Under the pieces are notes generated by a model that ran no database searches, was not told where the DNA came from, and worked only from the letters and a program-made list of their open reading frames with translations. A DNA stretch of 64,000 nucleotides from positions 232,808-296,807 of the forward strand of contig WVSR01000003.1 in the NCBI GenBank assembly GCA_015689775.1, given 5' to 3'. A program made the translations under genes and the position numbers. Positions 26,934-35,603 of the stretch are shown here, one piece after another (the stretch's first letter is position 1; the number at the start of each line of letters is the position of its first letter). This DNA comes from Rhodobacterales bacterium LSUCC0387 (GTDB taxonomy: Bacteria; Pseudomonadota; Alphaproteobacteria; Rhodobacterales; Rhodobacteraceae).

Positions 26934-27826
26934 TGCCGCGCCTCTGACAAAGCCTGATAGAGAGACATCAACGCCACACTGGCAGGTTGGTCAGTTACAT
27001 GGGTGAAAAAGGGCCAGCCATGGTGCTGTGCCTCGGTCATCAGATTGGCACGATGAGCGTGCAGCCGCGCCTGATACTCATGGCGTAGTGCATCTGCCGC
27101 TTGCGTATCAAACTCGGGCCCTGCGTCACGATCTTGGAACAAAACGCGCCCTGCAAAAGGAAAGGCCATTTCAGCGGGATCTATAAGATGAAGAATGACC
27201 CCCCTTGCCCCCGCCTCGGTCGCCTTACGAAAAACCATCGTTAATTCATCCGTCCCACGCAGAAAATCAGACAGGATCACGATCTTTGCGCCTTTGGGTA
27301 TGGTCTGTGCAATGACCTCGTCTGATTTTGGGGCAAACAAATCACGGGCTAAACCTTCGCGCTGTGTGACCCCTGCACGCGGCAGGTTCTGGCTATTCAA
27401 CCACCCTACCCGTTCACCTGCACGCAATACCAATTCGGCCAAGGCCAACGCAATTACATCAGCGCGCATCCGTTTTTGCGCCATTGGATCAGAGAGGGAG
27501 CTATACCGCATAGACGCTGCAGGGTCAGACCATATCAGCAGGCTTTGCGCGGCCTGCCATTCGGTTTGGCGGGCGTAATATCCATCCCCTCGCCCCGACC
27601 TGCGCCAATCAATCGATGTGGCGCTATCCCCTGCTTGTACATGCCGATATTGCCAAAATTCATCCCCTCCACCCGCGCGGCGGCGGCCATGATCCCCCAA
27701 ATGCAGGCTGGACGCCAAGTGCTCTGCCACAACCAACAACGCGGGCAAACGTCCGGCATGGGCGGCCGCATCAGCGCGGATGCACATGAGATCGGTTGGA
27801 TCACTATGCGAGGCGCGCAAGGGCAT
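26930..27826 (-). CDS. DUF58 domain protein
   Basis: 298 residues. The DUF58 core motif is clear (EFWQYRHVQAGDSATSIDWRRSGRGDGYYARQTEWQAAQSLLIWSDPAASMRYSS), leading into a VWA-like fold whose MIDAS-type D-x-S is seen as SDPAAS. No transmembrane segment is evident, so it is probably a cytoplasmic adaptor. DUF58, MoxR and VWA/Bat proteins are regularly co-encoded. It abuts the moxR stop and overlaps the DUF4159 start by four bases, so all four genes are translationally coupled. Confidence 0.85.
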   Translation of the reverse strand: MPLRASHSDPTDLMCIRADAAAHAGRLPALLVVAEHLASSLHLGDHGRRRAGGGDEFWQYRHVQAGDSATSIDWRRSGRGDGYYARQTEWQAAQSLLIWSDPAASMRYSSLSDPMAQKRMRADVIALALAELVLRAGERVGWLNSQNLPRAGVTQREGLARDLFAPKSDEVIAQTIPKGAKIVILSDFLRGTDELTMVFRKATEAGARGVILHLIDPAEMAFPFAGRVLFQDRDAGPEFDTQAADALRHEYQARLHAHRANLMTEAQHHGWPFFTHVTDQPASVALMSLYQALSEARQ

Positions 27827-28828
27827 TTAGGCTGCGTGATCCAAAACAAAATCAATTTCGCGGGCCAAGAGAGCGGCCAGATCATAGCCTTCGGCCCGCG
27901 CAGCGAAACCAAGCGCCATGCGGTGGATCAAAACAGCAGGGGCCATGGCGCGAATATCATCGACAGAAGGCGCATATCGCCCCTCCATCAGGGCCCGTGC
28001 GCGCACCGAAACCATCAAAGCCTGCGCGGCACGCGGCCCCGCGCCCCAAGCCAAATGCGCCGCGATCCGTGCGGGATCAGCTGCAGGGTCAGGGCGACAT
28101 CCGCGCACCAGATCAAGGATCATGTCACAAATCCGATCCCCCACAGGCATGTGGCGCACCAAATTTTGTGCCGCAATCAAATCGGCTTCGTTGAAGACTT
28201 GGGCCGTTGCCGCCTCATTAGGGCCCGTTGTCGCAATCAATATGTCCCGTTCGGCCGCGCGATCAGGATAGGCCACATCAATGCGCAACAAAAAGCGATC
28301 AAGCTGCGCCTCAGGCAATGGATATGTGCCCTCCTGTTCAATCGGGTTCTGCGTAGCCAGAACCAAAAACGGGGCGGGCAATGGGCGTGCAGCGCCCGCG
28401 ATTGTGACCTCTCGCTCCTGCATCGCTTGCAGTAGGGCGCTTTGCGTGCGCGGGCTGGCGCGATTAATCTCATCGGCCATCAACAGCTGACAAAATACGG
28501 GCCCCTCCAAAAAGCGAAAGCTGCGCTGACCATCTGGGCCAGTATCCAAAACTTCAGACCCCAGAATATCGGCGGGCATCAGGTCAGGAGTAAATTGCAC
28601 CCGTTTGGCACGCAGATCCATAACTTGGGCCATCATATCGACAAGTCGGGTTTTCCCCAAACCCGGCAACCCCATCAGAAGGGCATGGCCGTTTGACAAC
28701 ATCGCCGCCAAAGCCAGACTGACCACTTGATCTTGACCGATAATGCGTTTGGAAATTTCTGCCCGCGCCTGGCCAAGCTGCGCACCAAGCCGATCAATCT
28801 CGGATGTCAGGTTTTCAAGCTCAGCCAT
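27827..28828 (-). CDS. MoxR-family AAA+ ATPase
   Basis: MoxR-type AAA+ chaperone. Walker A is in LLMGLPGLGKTRLVDMMAQVM, Walker B in CQLLMADEINRASPRTQSALLQAMQEREVT, and sensor 1 in FLVLATQNPIEQEGTYPLPEAQLDRFLLRI. The second part is the C-terminal lid domain. ATG 28828 (333 residues) is chosen because GGAGC stands eight bases upstream; the frame's earlier GTG at 28843 lies in the leader. It is the first gene of the four-gene block. MoxR proteins usually insert cofactors into, or mature, VWA-partner complexes; the client here is unknown. Confidence 0.92.
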   Translation of the reverse strand: MAELENLTSEIDRLGAQLGQARAEISKRIIGQDQVVSLALAAMLSNGHALLMGLPGLGKTRLVDMMAQVMDLRAKRVQFTPDLMPADILGSEVLDTGPDGQRSFRFLEGPVFCQLLMADEINRASPRTQSALLQAMQEREVTIAGAARPLPAPFLVLATQNPIEQEGTYPLPEAQLDRFLLRIDVAYPDRAAERDILIATTGPNEAATAQVFNEADLIAAQNLVRHMPVGDRICDMILDLVRGCRPDPAADPARIAAHLAWGAGPRAAQALMVSVRARALMEGRYAPSVDDIRAMAPAVLIHRMALGFAARAEGYDLAALLAREIDFVLDHAA

Positions 28829-28934
28829 AGAAATGCTCCGCACAATGATTATGTTAGGGTCGTAACCTGTCCGCTAGTAAATCTAACTATGGCGCCGATC
28901 ACAAATGGCAAAAGCCCATGGGAGACAAAACATC

Positions 28935-29507
28935 GTGACCATGACGCATGAATCCCTATTGGCCGCCGCGACCAATGCTCAAAAGCAACGCAAACTGCCC
29001 CCTGTTGATCAATGGAACCCACCCTTTTGCGGCGATATCGACATGGAAATTCGGCGTGACGGAACATGGTTTTACAACGGCACTCCGATTGGGCGGCCGC
29101 GAATGGTGCGCCTGTTTTCAACGATTCTGAAACGGGAAGGGGACAAGTATTTCCTTGTGACCCCCGTAGAAAAGGTGGGGATCAAGGTCGAAGATGCCCC
29201 TTTCGTGGCACAGGATTTTATTGTTACGGGCGAGAGCGCGGCGCAAGAGGTGCAATTCACAACCAATGTCGGCGACACCGTAAGCGCCAGCGCCCAAAGC
29301 CCCATTCGCCTCACCCGCAGCGCGGATGGAGAACCCTCTCCATACGTTTTAGTGCGGCGCGGCCTTGAGGCGCTCATCGATCGCAAGAGCTTTTATCGGC
29401 TTGTCGATCTTGGTGTATCGCATCACATGGGCGGCGCAGATTGGTTTGGCATTTGGTCTTGCGGGACATTCTTTCCCTTTATTCCCGTCTCAGAACTCAC
29501 CGCCTAG
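28935..29507 (+). CDS. DUF1285 domain protein
   Basis: 190 residues matching DUF1285 (PPFCGDIDMEIRRDGTWFYNGTPIGRPRMVRLFSTILKREGDKYFLVTPVEKVGIKVEDAPFVA). No catalytic motif is recognised and function is unknown. GTG 28935 is proposed: the GGGAG ribosome site at 28920-28924 is 10 bases before it, against 16 for ATG 28941; ATG 28905 would lie upstream of that site. Divergent from the moxR block with about 100 bases between, so the two may share a promoter region. Confidence 0.75.
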   Translation: MTMTHESLLAAATNAQKQRKLPPVDQWNPPFCGDIDMEIRRDGTWFYNGTPIGRPRMVRLFSTILKREGDKYFLVTPVEKVGIKVEDAPFVAQDFIVTGESAAQEVQFTTNVGDTVSASAQSPIRLTRSADGEPSPYVLVRRGLEALIDRKSFYRLVDLGVSHHMGGADWFGIWSCGTFFPFIPVSELTA

Positions 29508-29592
29508 GCCAAAGTTCTACAGGCATTATGCCGCTGAAACTCAAGCGCAGAGGCGAGGCACCACGGACATACGGATCTACAATTTAGGGAAA

Positions 29593-29669
29593 TGGCGCGC
29601 TGGGGAGGATTCGAACCCCCGACCCCTTGATTCGTAGTCAAGTACTCTATCCAACTGAGCTACCAGCGC
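29593..29669 (-). tRNA. tRNA-Arg (anticodon ACG)
   Basis: Read on the minus strand the gene folds as a complete cloverleaf: acceptor stem GCGCTGG/CCAGCGC, D arm GCTCAGTTGGATAGAGT, anticodon stem CTTGA/TCAAG with loop CTACGAA, T arm with TTCGAAT loop, discriminator G and an encoded CCA end. The ACG anticodon would be deaminated to ICG by TadA and read CGU, CGC and CGA. Confidence 0.97.
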
Positions 29670-29716
29670 GTGGAGGTGGCTCTTAACGCCCATGTCACCG
29701 CAGCGCAAGGGCGAAT

Positions 29717-31108
29717 TCACCCCAAAAGTTGTGAGGGCAGCCAAATTCTAAACTCAGTACCTTTAGAGGTGCTGCATTCTAATGTCAGCGCGCCGCCATG
29801 CCCGCGCACCAATTCCGCCGCAATGGCAAGACCAAGACCCGAGCCACCTTTGCGTGCGCCGCCTTGGAAAGGTTTGAACAAATGTTCTAGCGCCTTTTCT
29901 GGCAGTCCTGGGCCCGTGTCGCGAATGCGAATTTCCCACCCGCCTTCGTTTGGCGCAGCTTGGGCCGAGATACGGATCACGCCTGCACCACCTTGCGCTG
30001 CAATGGCCTGCCTTGCGTTGCGGATAAGGTTACTCAACACGCGGAAAATCTGTTCGGCATCACAGCGCAGGGTCAAACCTGTTTCAACACAGACATCAAA
30101 TTCAATCGCCTCTGCATCTGGCCCGAGCGATTCACTTTCGACAACATCGCGCAGCAGCCCCGCCGCATCAACCCGCGCCAAGGCAGGTGGCGGCTCTTGC
30201 GCGCGCCCAAAGGCCAAGGTGCCTTCGCAAAGATTGACTGCCCGTGACAAAGATTGCAGCAACTTTGGCGCCGTGCGCTGCACGGCAGGATCATCGCTGC
30301 CGTCCAAACGATCCGCGATCAGACTGGCTGTGGTCAGGATATTTCGCAAATCATGGCTGATTTTGGCCACAGCCGCGCCCATCTGCGCTAGATGATCCTT
30401 TTGCTTAAGGGCGGCGGTCAGTTGGGTCTGCATCTTGTTTAAAGCGACCTCAGCATCCCGCAACTCATGCAACCCCGCGCTTGGCGTTATGATACGGCGC
30501 GCGTCTTCGGGTGCATCCGCGTAGGCACGCACCTGCCCAACAACGCGGTTCATCGGTGTCACGAGGAAATACCGCACAGAGAAAAATAAAAGCGCCGCCG
30601 TGAAGGCAGAAATCACCGCCGACAGGGCAAGGATCCGCAGGCCAAACTCGATCATCGCGGCGCGTAAGGGGGCGCTGTGCATTGTCACCTCGATCTCAAG
30701 CCCCGCATCGCGCACAGGCGCCCCAATCACGCGGATTGTGCGATCCCTTTGGTCCATTAACTGTATCATGGCATCGCGGATCAAACCAAAAGATAGAGGA
30801 TTGCGCAGATCATAGGTGGTGGCCACGGGTGGGATTTGCGGCACGGCTAGAAACAGTTCCCGCACCGCGTCCCGCCGCAATACCACGTTTAAAACATCTG
30901 CATTGCGCAGCAATTCATTCTCAAGCGCAGGATCAATCATCCCATCATTCGCCAAGAGGGCCAATGACGCAATTTGCGCCCGCTCAAGGCGCGACAAAAG
31001 ATAATCCTCACGGAATCGGGCCACAGATGGCACGAAGATCAAAACCTCTGCCAACATCACGAAGCAAAGGGTCAAAATCAAAAATCGTCCCGAGAGTGTG
31101 TTAAACAC
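29717..31108 (-). CDS. sensor histidine kinase (orphan)
   Basis: Membrane sensor kinase. An N-terminal helix (FLILTLCFVMLAEVLIFVPSV) and a second (ILALSAVISAFTAALLFFSVRYFLV) flank a periplasmic sensor region of about 150 residues. HAMP, the phospho-acceptor helix (AKISHDLRNILTTASLI), the N box (NLIRNARQAI), G1 (IRDTGPGLP) and G2 (GGSGLGLAIA) follow. GTG 31108 (463 residues) is preferred to ATG 31204 because GGGGAAGG precedes it closely and it begins right at the first helix. No response regulator is adjacent, so the partner is unknown. Divergent from rpmH. Confidence 0.87.
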   Translation of the reverse strand: MFNTLSGRFLILTLCFVMLAEVLIFVPSVARFREDYLLSRLERAQIASLALLANDGMIDPALENELLRNADVLNVVLRRDAVRELFLAVPQIPPVATTYDLRNPLSFGLIRDAMIQLMDQRDRTIRVIGAPVRDAGLEIEVTMHSAPLRAAMIEFGLRILALSAVISAFTAALLFFSVRYFLVTPMNRVVGQVRAYADAPEDARRIITPSAGLHELRDAEVALNKMQTQLTAALKQKDHLAQMGAAVAKISHDLRNILTTASLIADRLDGSDDPAVQRTAPKLLQSLSRAVNLCEGTLAFGRAQEPPPALARVDAAGLLRDVVESESLGPDAEAIEFDVCVETGLTLRCDAEQIFRVLSNLIRNARQAIAAQGGAGVIRISAQAAPNEGGWEIRIRDTGPGLPEKALEHLFKPFQGGARKGGSGLGLAIAAELVRGHGGALTLECSTSKGTEFRIWLPSQLLG

Positions 31109-31244
31109 GAAACCTTCCCCGCATACCCTCAGCCATATAGATAGTTGTTTTGTTGTAGAAATGTAACGCCCCACACGTATGTTGCGCGATTCTATGCCCT
31201 TCACAATAAACTTGAGTTAGGTTGCATTTTAAGGCGCGCATTTA

Positions 31245-31273
31245 TTGACACGCCGCTTTGCTTTGCGTATGCC
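31245..31273 (+). promoter_or_regulatory. promoter of rpmH
   Basis: TTGACA (31245-31250) stands exactly 17 bases before TATGCC (31268-31273). The perfect -35 and ideal spacing, upstream of a highly expressed ribosomal protein gene, make this a good sigma-70 type candidate. The -10 match is partial. Confidence 0.55.
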
Positions 31274-31295
31274 GCAGGCCGTATACGGATTCTTT

Positions 31296-31333
31296 TGGTC
31301 GTGTGACTTGCGCGCGTAGGCGCGCGCCGACCA
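31296..31333 (+). promoter_or_regulatory. leader stem-loop of rpmH
   Basis: TGGTCG (31296-31301) pairs with CGACCA (31328-31333), enclosing a GCGCGC-gtag-GCGCGC hairpin (31310-31325). The structure lies in the short leader of rpmH, ending 18 bases before the ATG. A regulatory or stabilising role is inferred. Confidence 0.45.
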
Positions 31334-31351
31334 GCAAATTGGAGCAAGCCG

Positions 31352-31489
31352 ATGTCAAAACGGACTTTTCAGCCTTCAAACCTCGTGCGCAAGCGTCGTC
31401 ATGGCTTCCGCGCACGCATGGCGACCAAAGCAGGCCGCAAGGTTTTGAACGCGCGACGTGCGCGTGGCCGCAAATCTCTGAGCGCTTAA
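31352..31489 (+). CDS. rpmH: 50S ribosomal protein L34
   Basis: 45 residues and highly basic: [45 protein letters not shown] in two parts, [16 protein letters not shown] and [14 protein letters not shown], match L34 exactly. The usual start is MKRTF; here one residue (Ser2) is inserted. A ribosome site (GGAGC) precedes ATG 31352. rpmH-rnpA-yidD-yidC is the conserved bacterial order, here with ttcA inserted before yidC. Confidence 0.97.
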   Translation: MSKRTFQPSNLVRKRRHGFRARMATKAGRKVLNARRARGRKSLSA

Positions 31490-31503
31490 GCGTTTCTCAG
31501 GCT

Positions 31504-31555
31504 TTGAGGGGCAACCCTCAACGCGCCCCTGCCGATATTTCGTCAGGGGCTTTTT
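31504..31555 (+). terminator. tandem hairpins / attenuator between rpmH and rnpA
   Basis: The first hairpin is TTGAGGG-GCAA-CCCTCAA (31504-31521), a perfect 7-bp stem closed by a GNRA tetraloop. The second, GCCCCTG / CAGGGGC (31525-31550), is followed by TTTTT, so it is a canonical intrinsic terminator. Placed between L34 and RNase P protein genes, it would cut rnpA expression well below rpmH. Confidence 0.85.
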
Positions 31556-31584
31556 GCATTTGAACGCTAGATTAGGCATGAATC

Positions 31585-31944
31585 ATGGAAACCTTGCGCA
31601 AACGTGCCGATTTCTTACGGGCTGCCAAAGCGGCCCGTGCGCCTACGCCTGCCTTCTTGCTTCAGGCGCGCAAGCGTGACGCGGATGAGGGCGTGGATCC
31701 AGAGGTGATCCGCGTGGGCTATACCTGCTCCAAAAAGATCGGCAATGCGGTGGCGCGTAACCGCGCAAAGCGCCGCTTGCGTGAAATCGCACGCGACACA
31801 CTGGCCCTGCATGCGCAAGCGGGGTGGGACTATGTATTGGTGGGCCGTCCCGAAGTCACCTTGTCGCACCCTTTTATGCAAATGCAGGAGGAGTTGGCCG
31901 CAGCCTTGTCCCGCATCCACTCGCCGCGAAAGCGGGGGGCGTAG
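31585..31944 (+). CDS. rnpA: ribonuclease P protein component
   Basis: Small basic protein that helps the RNase P RNA bind pre-tRNA 5' leaders. 119 residues with the family's RKRADFLRAAKAARA start, the RNR-type motif VRVGYTCSKKIGNAVARNRAKRRLREIARD (the frame reads IRVGYTCSKKIGNAVARNRAKRRLRE), and DYVLVGRP. The gene follows the rpmH attenuator and its TAG abuts the yidD ATG, so rnpA and yidD are co-translated. Confidence 0.96.
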   Translation: METLRKRADFLRAAKAARAPTPAFLLQARKRDADEGVDPEVIRVGYTCSKKIGNAVARNRAKRRLREIARDTLALHAQAGWDYVLVGRPEVTLSHPFMQMQEELAAALSRIHSPRKRGA

Positions 31945-32193
31945 ATGCGCATATTGGCATGGATCCTGTCTATGCCTATTAGGGCTTATCGGCTGATTTT
32001 TAGCCCATGGGTGGGGTTTAACTGCCGCTATCAGCCAACCTGCAGCGCCTATGCGCTTGAGGCGCTTGAGCGACATGGGCCGATCAAAGGCAGCTATCTT
32101 TTGCTGCGCCGCATTGGACGCTGCCACCCTCTTGGCGGATCAGGTTATGACCCTGTGCCGCCAAAGGGCGGGGATCAAACCCGTTCGAAATAA
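31945..32193 (+). CDS. yidD: membrane protein insertion efficiency factor YidD
   Basis: 82 residues with an amphipathic N-terminal helix ([70 protein letters not shown]) and the conserved CRYxPTCSxY motif. YidD is thought to assist YidC in membrane insertion. It starts immediately after the rnpA stop. Its last 19 bases overlap the end of the convergent lipoprotein gene. Confidence 0.95.
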   Translation: MRILAWILSMPIRAYRLIFSPWVGFNCRYQPTCSAYALEALERHGPIKGSYLLLRRIGRCHPLGGSGYDPVPPKGGDQTRSK

Positions 32194-32699
32194 ATGATGA
32201 CCTCACCGATGGTCACGCCAAAGCGCTTCATATAGGCACGGTTGAGCAATCGGTCATCATTTAAGAGCCACATCCAATCATCAAAGCTGACCCGCAGGGT
32301 TTCACCCTGCCCCACAGGCAGGTCAATCGTGTAGGCCCAATTAAAGACATCTCCACGCTCGTCACCCGTTGCGATGCCGATCACCCCGTCAGCCGTTCCT
32401 TGCCATCGTTGTTCGTCCAGCTTTTCCAACAGCCAAATACGCTGTTCAGTGTTGCCGTCTTCATACACGAAATCTTCGACCAAACGCAGGGTTTCCCCAT
32501 CCCATGTCCCGTTGATCTTCACCTCAAAGCGGCGGCGCACCTCCCCCAAGACATCTTGAAACTGACCATAGGCCACAAGATCACCTTGAAAGAATTCCTC
32601 AAGGTTCAAGTTGCGGGTGCTGAGATTTGGATCATCAAGCGCAGGTTTGCCCGTGCAGGCCGCCAACATCAAAAGCGCCGCCAATACCAATTTTTTCAT
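32175..32699 (-). CDS. DUF3833-like lipoprotein
   Basis: 174 residues beginning with a lipoprotein signal peptide ([17 protein letters not shown]; lipobox Cys15, Thr at +2, which favours the outer membrane). The mature part ([76 protein letters not shown]) matches DUF3833, a family of unknown function found beside envelope genes. It is convergent with yidD and divergent from ttcA. Confidence 0.82.
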   Translation of the reverse strand: MKKLVLAALLMLAACTGKPALDDPNLSTRNLNLEEFFQGDLVAYGQFQDVLGEVRRRFEVKINGTWDGETLRLVEDFVYEDGNTEQRIWLLEKLDEQRWQGTADGVIGIATGDERGDVFNWAYTIDLPVGQGETLRVSFDDWMWLLNDDRLLNRAYMKRFGVTIGEVIIYFERV

Positions 32700-32828
32700 G
32701 ATGCCCCATCCTCATTTGCCTATTTGCGAAGCTAGCGCAAACGGGCAGAAAGCAAGTTTACTTGACGTTTCTGCCTTGCCTCGCCTATGGCAGGCACATC
32801 AAAACCGCTTGAAGATAAAGGCCGCACC

Positions 32829-33674
32829 ATGTTGGACGATGCAGAGGATATCCACCCGCTCTTTCACGGCGCGCCCGCAAGCACCGAATTTAAAAAACTG
32901 CGCAAGCGGATCATCCGTGAAACCCGCGAGGCGATTGACCGCTACGGCATGATCGAGCGTGGTGCGAAATGGTTGGTCTGTCTGTCGGGCGGTAAAGACA
33001 GTTACACGCTTTTGGCAGCATTGACCGAATTGCAGTGGCGCGGCGTGCTGCCTGTAGAGATTTTGGCCTGCAACCTAGATCAGGGCCAACCTGGATTTCC
33101 TGCAACGGTGTTGCCAGAGTTTCTCACAAAGATGGGCGTGCCGCATCGGATTGAATACCAAGACACCTATTCAATTGTGATGGATAAAGTGCCGCAAGGC
33201 CGCACCTATTGCGCGCTGTGTTCGCGCCTGCGCCGTGGCAACCTATATCGCATAGCCCGCGAGGAAGGGTGTTCAGCCGTGGTTCTGGGCCATCACCGCG
33301 ATGACATTCTGGAAACATTTTTCCTCAATCTGTTTCACGGCGGCAAACTGGCCTCGATGCCACCCAAGCTTTTGAACGATGAAGGGGATCTTTTTGTCTA
33401 TCGTCCGCTGGCCCATGTCAGCGAAGCGGATTGTGAAACCTTCGCCCGCGCGATGAACTATCCCATCATTCCCTGTGATCTTTGCGGATCGCAAGACGGG
33501 CTACAACGCCAAGCCATCAAACGCCTTTTGGACGAGTGGGAGGCGCGCGCACCCGGGCGGCGACAAAAGATTTTCTCGGCCCTAATGAATGCGCGCCCCT
33601 CGCATCTGCTTGACCCTGAATTATTTGATTTCATCGGCCTGACGCGGCGTGCCGAAAATACGGGCCAAGACTAG
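32829..33674 (+). CDS. ttcA: tRNA 2-thiocytidine(32) synthetase TtcA
   Basis: ATP-dependent, 4Fe-4S enzyme that thiolates C32 of some tRNAs. The PP-loop ([13 protein letters not shown]), the CxxC pair in [14 protein letters not shown] and the later [26 protein letters not shown] are diagnostic; [14 protein letters not shown] provides further cysteines. ATG 32829 is chosen because AAAGG precedes it; ATG 32787 has no ribosome site. 281 residues. It lies between yidD and yidC, an insertion into the classical order. Confidence 0.94.
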   Translation: MLDDAEDIHPLFHGAPASTEFKKLRKRIIRETREAIDRYGMIERGAKWLVCLSGGKDSYTLLAALTELQWRGVLPVEILACNLDQGQPGFPATVLPEFLTKMGVPHRIEYQDTYSIVMDKVPQGRTYCALCSRLRRGNLYRIAREEGCSAVVLGHHRDDILETFFLNLFHGGKLASMPPKLLNDEGDLFVYRPLAHVSEADCETFARAMNYPIIPCDLCGSQDGLQRQAIKRLLDEWEARAPGRRQKIFSALMNARPSHLLDPELFDFIGLTRRAENTGQD

Positions 33675-33779
33675 GCCAGATTGGCGCAGTTCTCGCGATA
33701 TTTGGCGCAAACCCCTTGACCTTTGCGCCGCTAGCCTATTCAACCCGACTGTCAATAAATCATAGGGCACAGCGCGATC

Positions 33780-35603
33780 ATGGAAGATCAGAACAAGAAC
33801 CTGATCCTGGCCACGGCCTTGAGCTTTTTCGTCATTTTGGTGTGGTTTCTTCTGTTTCCCCCCGAAGACCCACAGGTAACGCAAACGGACGCGGCAGTCG
33901 CATCCGATACGACCGCGCCCGCAGATGCCATTCTGCCGCCAAGTGCAGGGTCAAGAGACCCTGTGCTGATCGATGCGGAAGAAACACGCGCCGTGGCTTT
34001 GTCCTCCTCGGCACGCGTGGCGATTGAAACCGATGAATTGCTCGGCTCAATCTCACTGTTGGGCGGACGGATTGATGACCTATCCCTGAAAAACTACCGT
34101 GAAACGATTAATGAAGACGCAAATATCGTGCGACTTCTGTCGCCAGTTGGCAGCCCAAATGCCTATTACGCCCTTTATGGATGGGCGCCCGGCGGCGCGC
34201 TTGATTTTGACCAAGTTCCTGGCCCCAATAGCGAATGGCGTTTGGTCGAGGGTGAAACCCTAGCGACCAGGACCCCCGTTACCCTTGAATGGGACAATGG
34301 CAACGGCCTGATTTTCAATCGCGTGATCTCGGTTGATGAGAATTTCATTTTCTCCGTGACGCAATCTGTGCGCAATACCACGGGGGCCCCTGTGCGCTTG
34401 GCACCTTATGGTATCGTGGCCCGCCACGGCCTACCCGCAGATTTGCAGAATTTCTTTATCCTTCACGAAGGTGTTGTTCGTAAAGCAGACGGAACTTTGG
34501 ATGAGATCAGTTATGAAAACGTCACCGAATTCGATGTCATGCCCAGTGAAGGCGCAGCGGCAGAATTGGTGGATGTCGCTGAAAACGGTTGGATCGGTTT
34601 TACCGATAAATATTGGATGACCACCTTGATCCCCAGCGCGGGTCAGCCCTTTGTGGCCGCAACGCGCCACGTGGCGGGAGCCGATATCTATCAAACCGAG
34701 GCGCGTATGCCTGCTGTTGATGTTGCCCCAGGGGCAACGGCCGAAGTGACCACTATGCTCTTTGCAGGGGCGAAGGAATGGGAAACCATCCGCAACTATC
34801 AGGACGCGGGCGCGATTGATCGCTTTCTCGACTCGATCGACTGGGGTTGGTTCTATTTCCTCACCAAGCCGATGTTCTGGCTGTTGCACAATCTAAACGT
34901 GATGATTGGCAATATGGGTCTTGCGATTATCGCCCTAACCTTCATCGTCAAGGCTGTCTTGTTTCCGCTTGCGTATAAATCTTATGCCTCGATGGCGCGG
35001 ATGAAAGAGCTTCAACCTGAGATGGAGAAGCTGAAAGAGCGCGCAGGTGATGACCGCGAAGCCATGCAAAAAGGCATGATGGAGCTGTATAAGAAGAACA
35101 AGGTAAACCCTGCTTCGGGCTGCTTGCCAATTTTGTTGCAAATCCCGATTTTCTTCTCGCTCTATAAGGTGATTTTCGTGACGCTAGAATTGCGCCATGC
35201 ACCTTTCTTTGGCTGGATTCGGGATCTATCCGCACCGGATACAACCTCGATTTTCAACCTGTTCGGCCTGTTCCCATGGCACGCGCCCGAGCCAGGCACG
35301 ATCCTAGCGCTGATCTTTATCGGGGTTCTGCCCATCCTTTTGGGCATCTCGATGTGGTTTCAGCAAAAGCTGAACCCAGCGCCCACTGACCCAACACAGG
35401 CCGCGATTTTCGCGTGGCTGCCTTTTATCTTTATGTTCATGTTGGGTCATTTTGCGACAGGCTTGTTGATTTACTGGATCGTGAACAACACCCTAACCTT
35501 TGCGCAGCAATACACGATAATGCGCCACCAAGGGTATAAGCCAGATCTGTTTGGCAATATCCGCGCAAGTTTCAAACGCAGCGGCGCAAAGAACGCCAAG
35601 TGA
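33780..35603 (+). CDS. yidC: membrane protein insertase YidC
   Basis: Inserts and folds inner-membrane proteins, alone or with SecYEG. 607 residues: an N-terminal anchor (ILATALSFFVILVWFLLF), the large periplasmic beta domain of Gram-negative YidC, and five core helices from about residue 360 (WFYFLTKPMFWLLHNLNVMIGNMGLAIIALTFIVKAVLFPLAYKSYASMARMKELQPEMEKLKERAGDD...MMELYKKNKVNPASGCLPILLQIPIFFSLYKVI). The conserved substrate-binding Arg is present in the YKSYASMARMK hairpin region. Its stop overlaps the next gene's GTG. Confidence 0.97.
   Translation: MEDQNKNLILATALSFFVILVWFLLFPPEDPQVTQTDAAVASDTTAPADAILPPSAGSRDPVLIDAEETRAVALSSSARVAIETDELLGSISLLGGRIDDLSLKNYRETINEDANIVRLLSPVGSPNAYYALYGWAPGGALDFDQVPGPNSEWRLVEGETLATRTPVTLEWDNGNGLIFNRVISVDENFIFSVTQSVRNTTGAPVRLAPYGIVARHGLPADLQNFFILHEGVVRKADGTLDEISYENVTEFDVMPSEGAAAELVDVAENGWIGFTDKYWMTTLIPSAGQPFVAATRHVAGADIYQTEARMPAVDVAPGATAEVTTMLFAGAKEWETIRNYQDAGAIDRFLDSIDWGWFYFLTKPMFWLLHNLNVMIGNMGLAIIALTFIVKAVLFPLAYKSYASMARMKELQPEMEKLKERAGDDREAMQKGMMELYKKNKVNPASGCLPILLQIPIFFSLYKVIFVTLELRHAPFFGWIRDLSAPDTTSIFNLFGLFPWHAPEPGTILALIFIGVLPILLGISMWFQQKLNPAPTDPTQAAIFAWLPFIFMFMLGHFATGLLIYWIVNNTLTFAQQYTIMRHQGYKPDLFGNIRASFKRSGAKNAK

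Noticed and set aside
29593..29669. tRNA-Arg as an integration site
   Set aside because: No integrase, no direct repeat of the tRNA 3' end and no change of base composition next to it.
31245..35603. Chromosome origin near rpmH-rnpA-yidD-yidC
   Set aside because: No dnaA gene and no cluster of DnaA boxes; in alphaproteobacteria the origin usually lies elsewhere.
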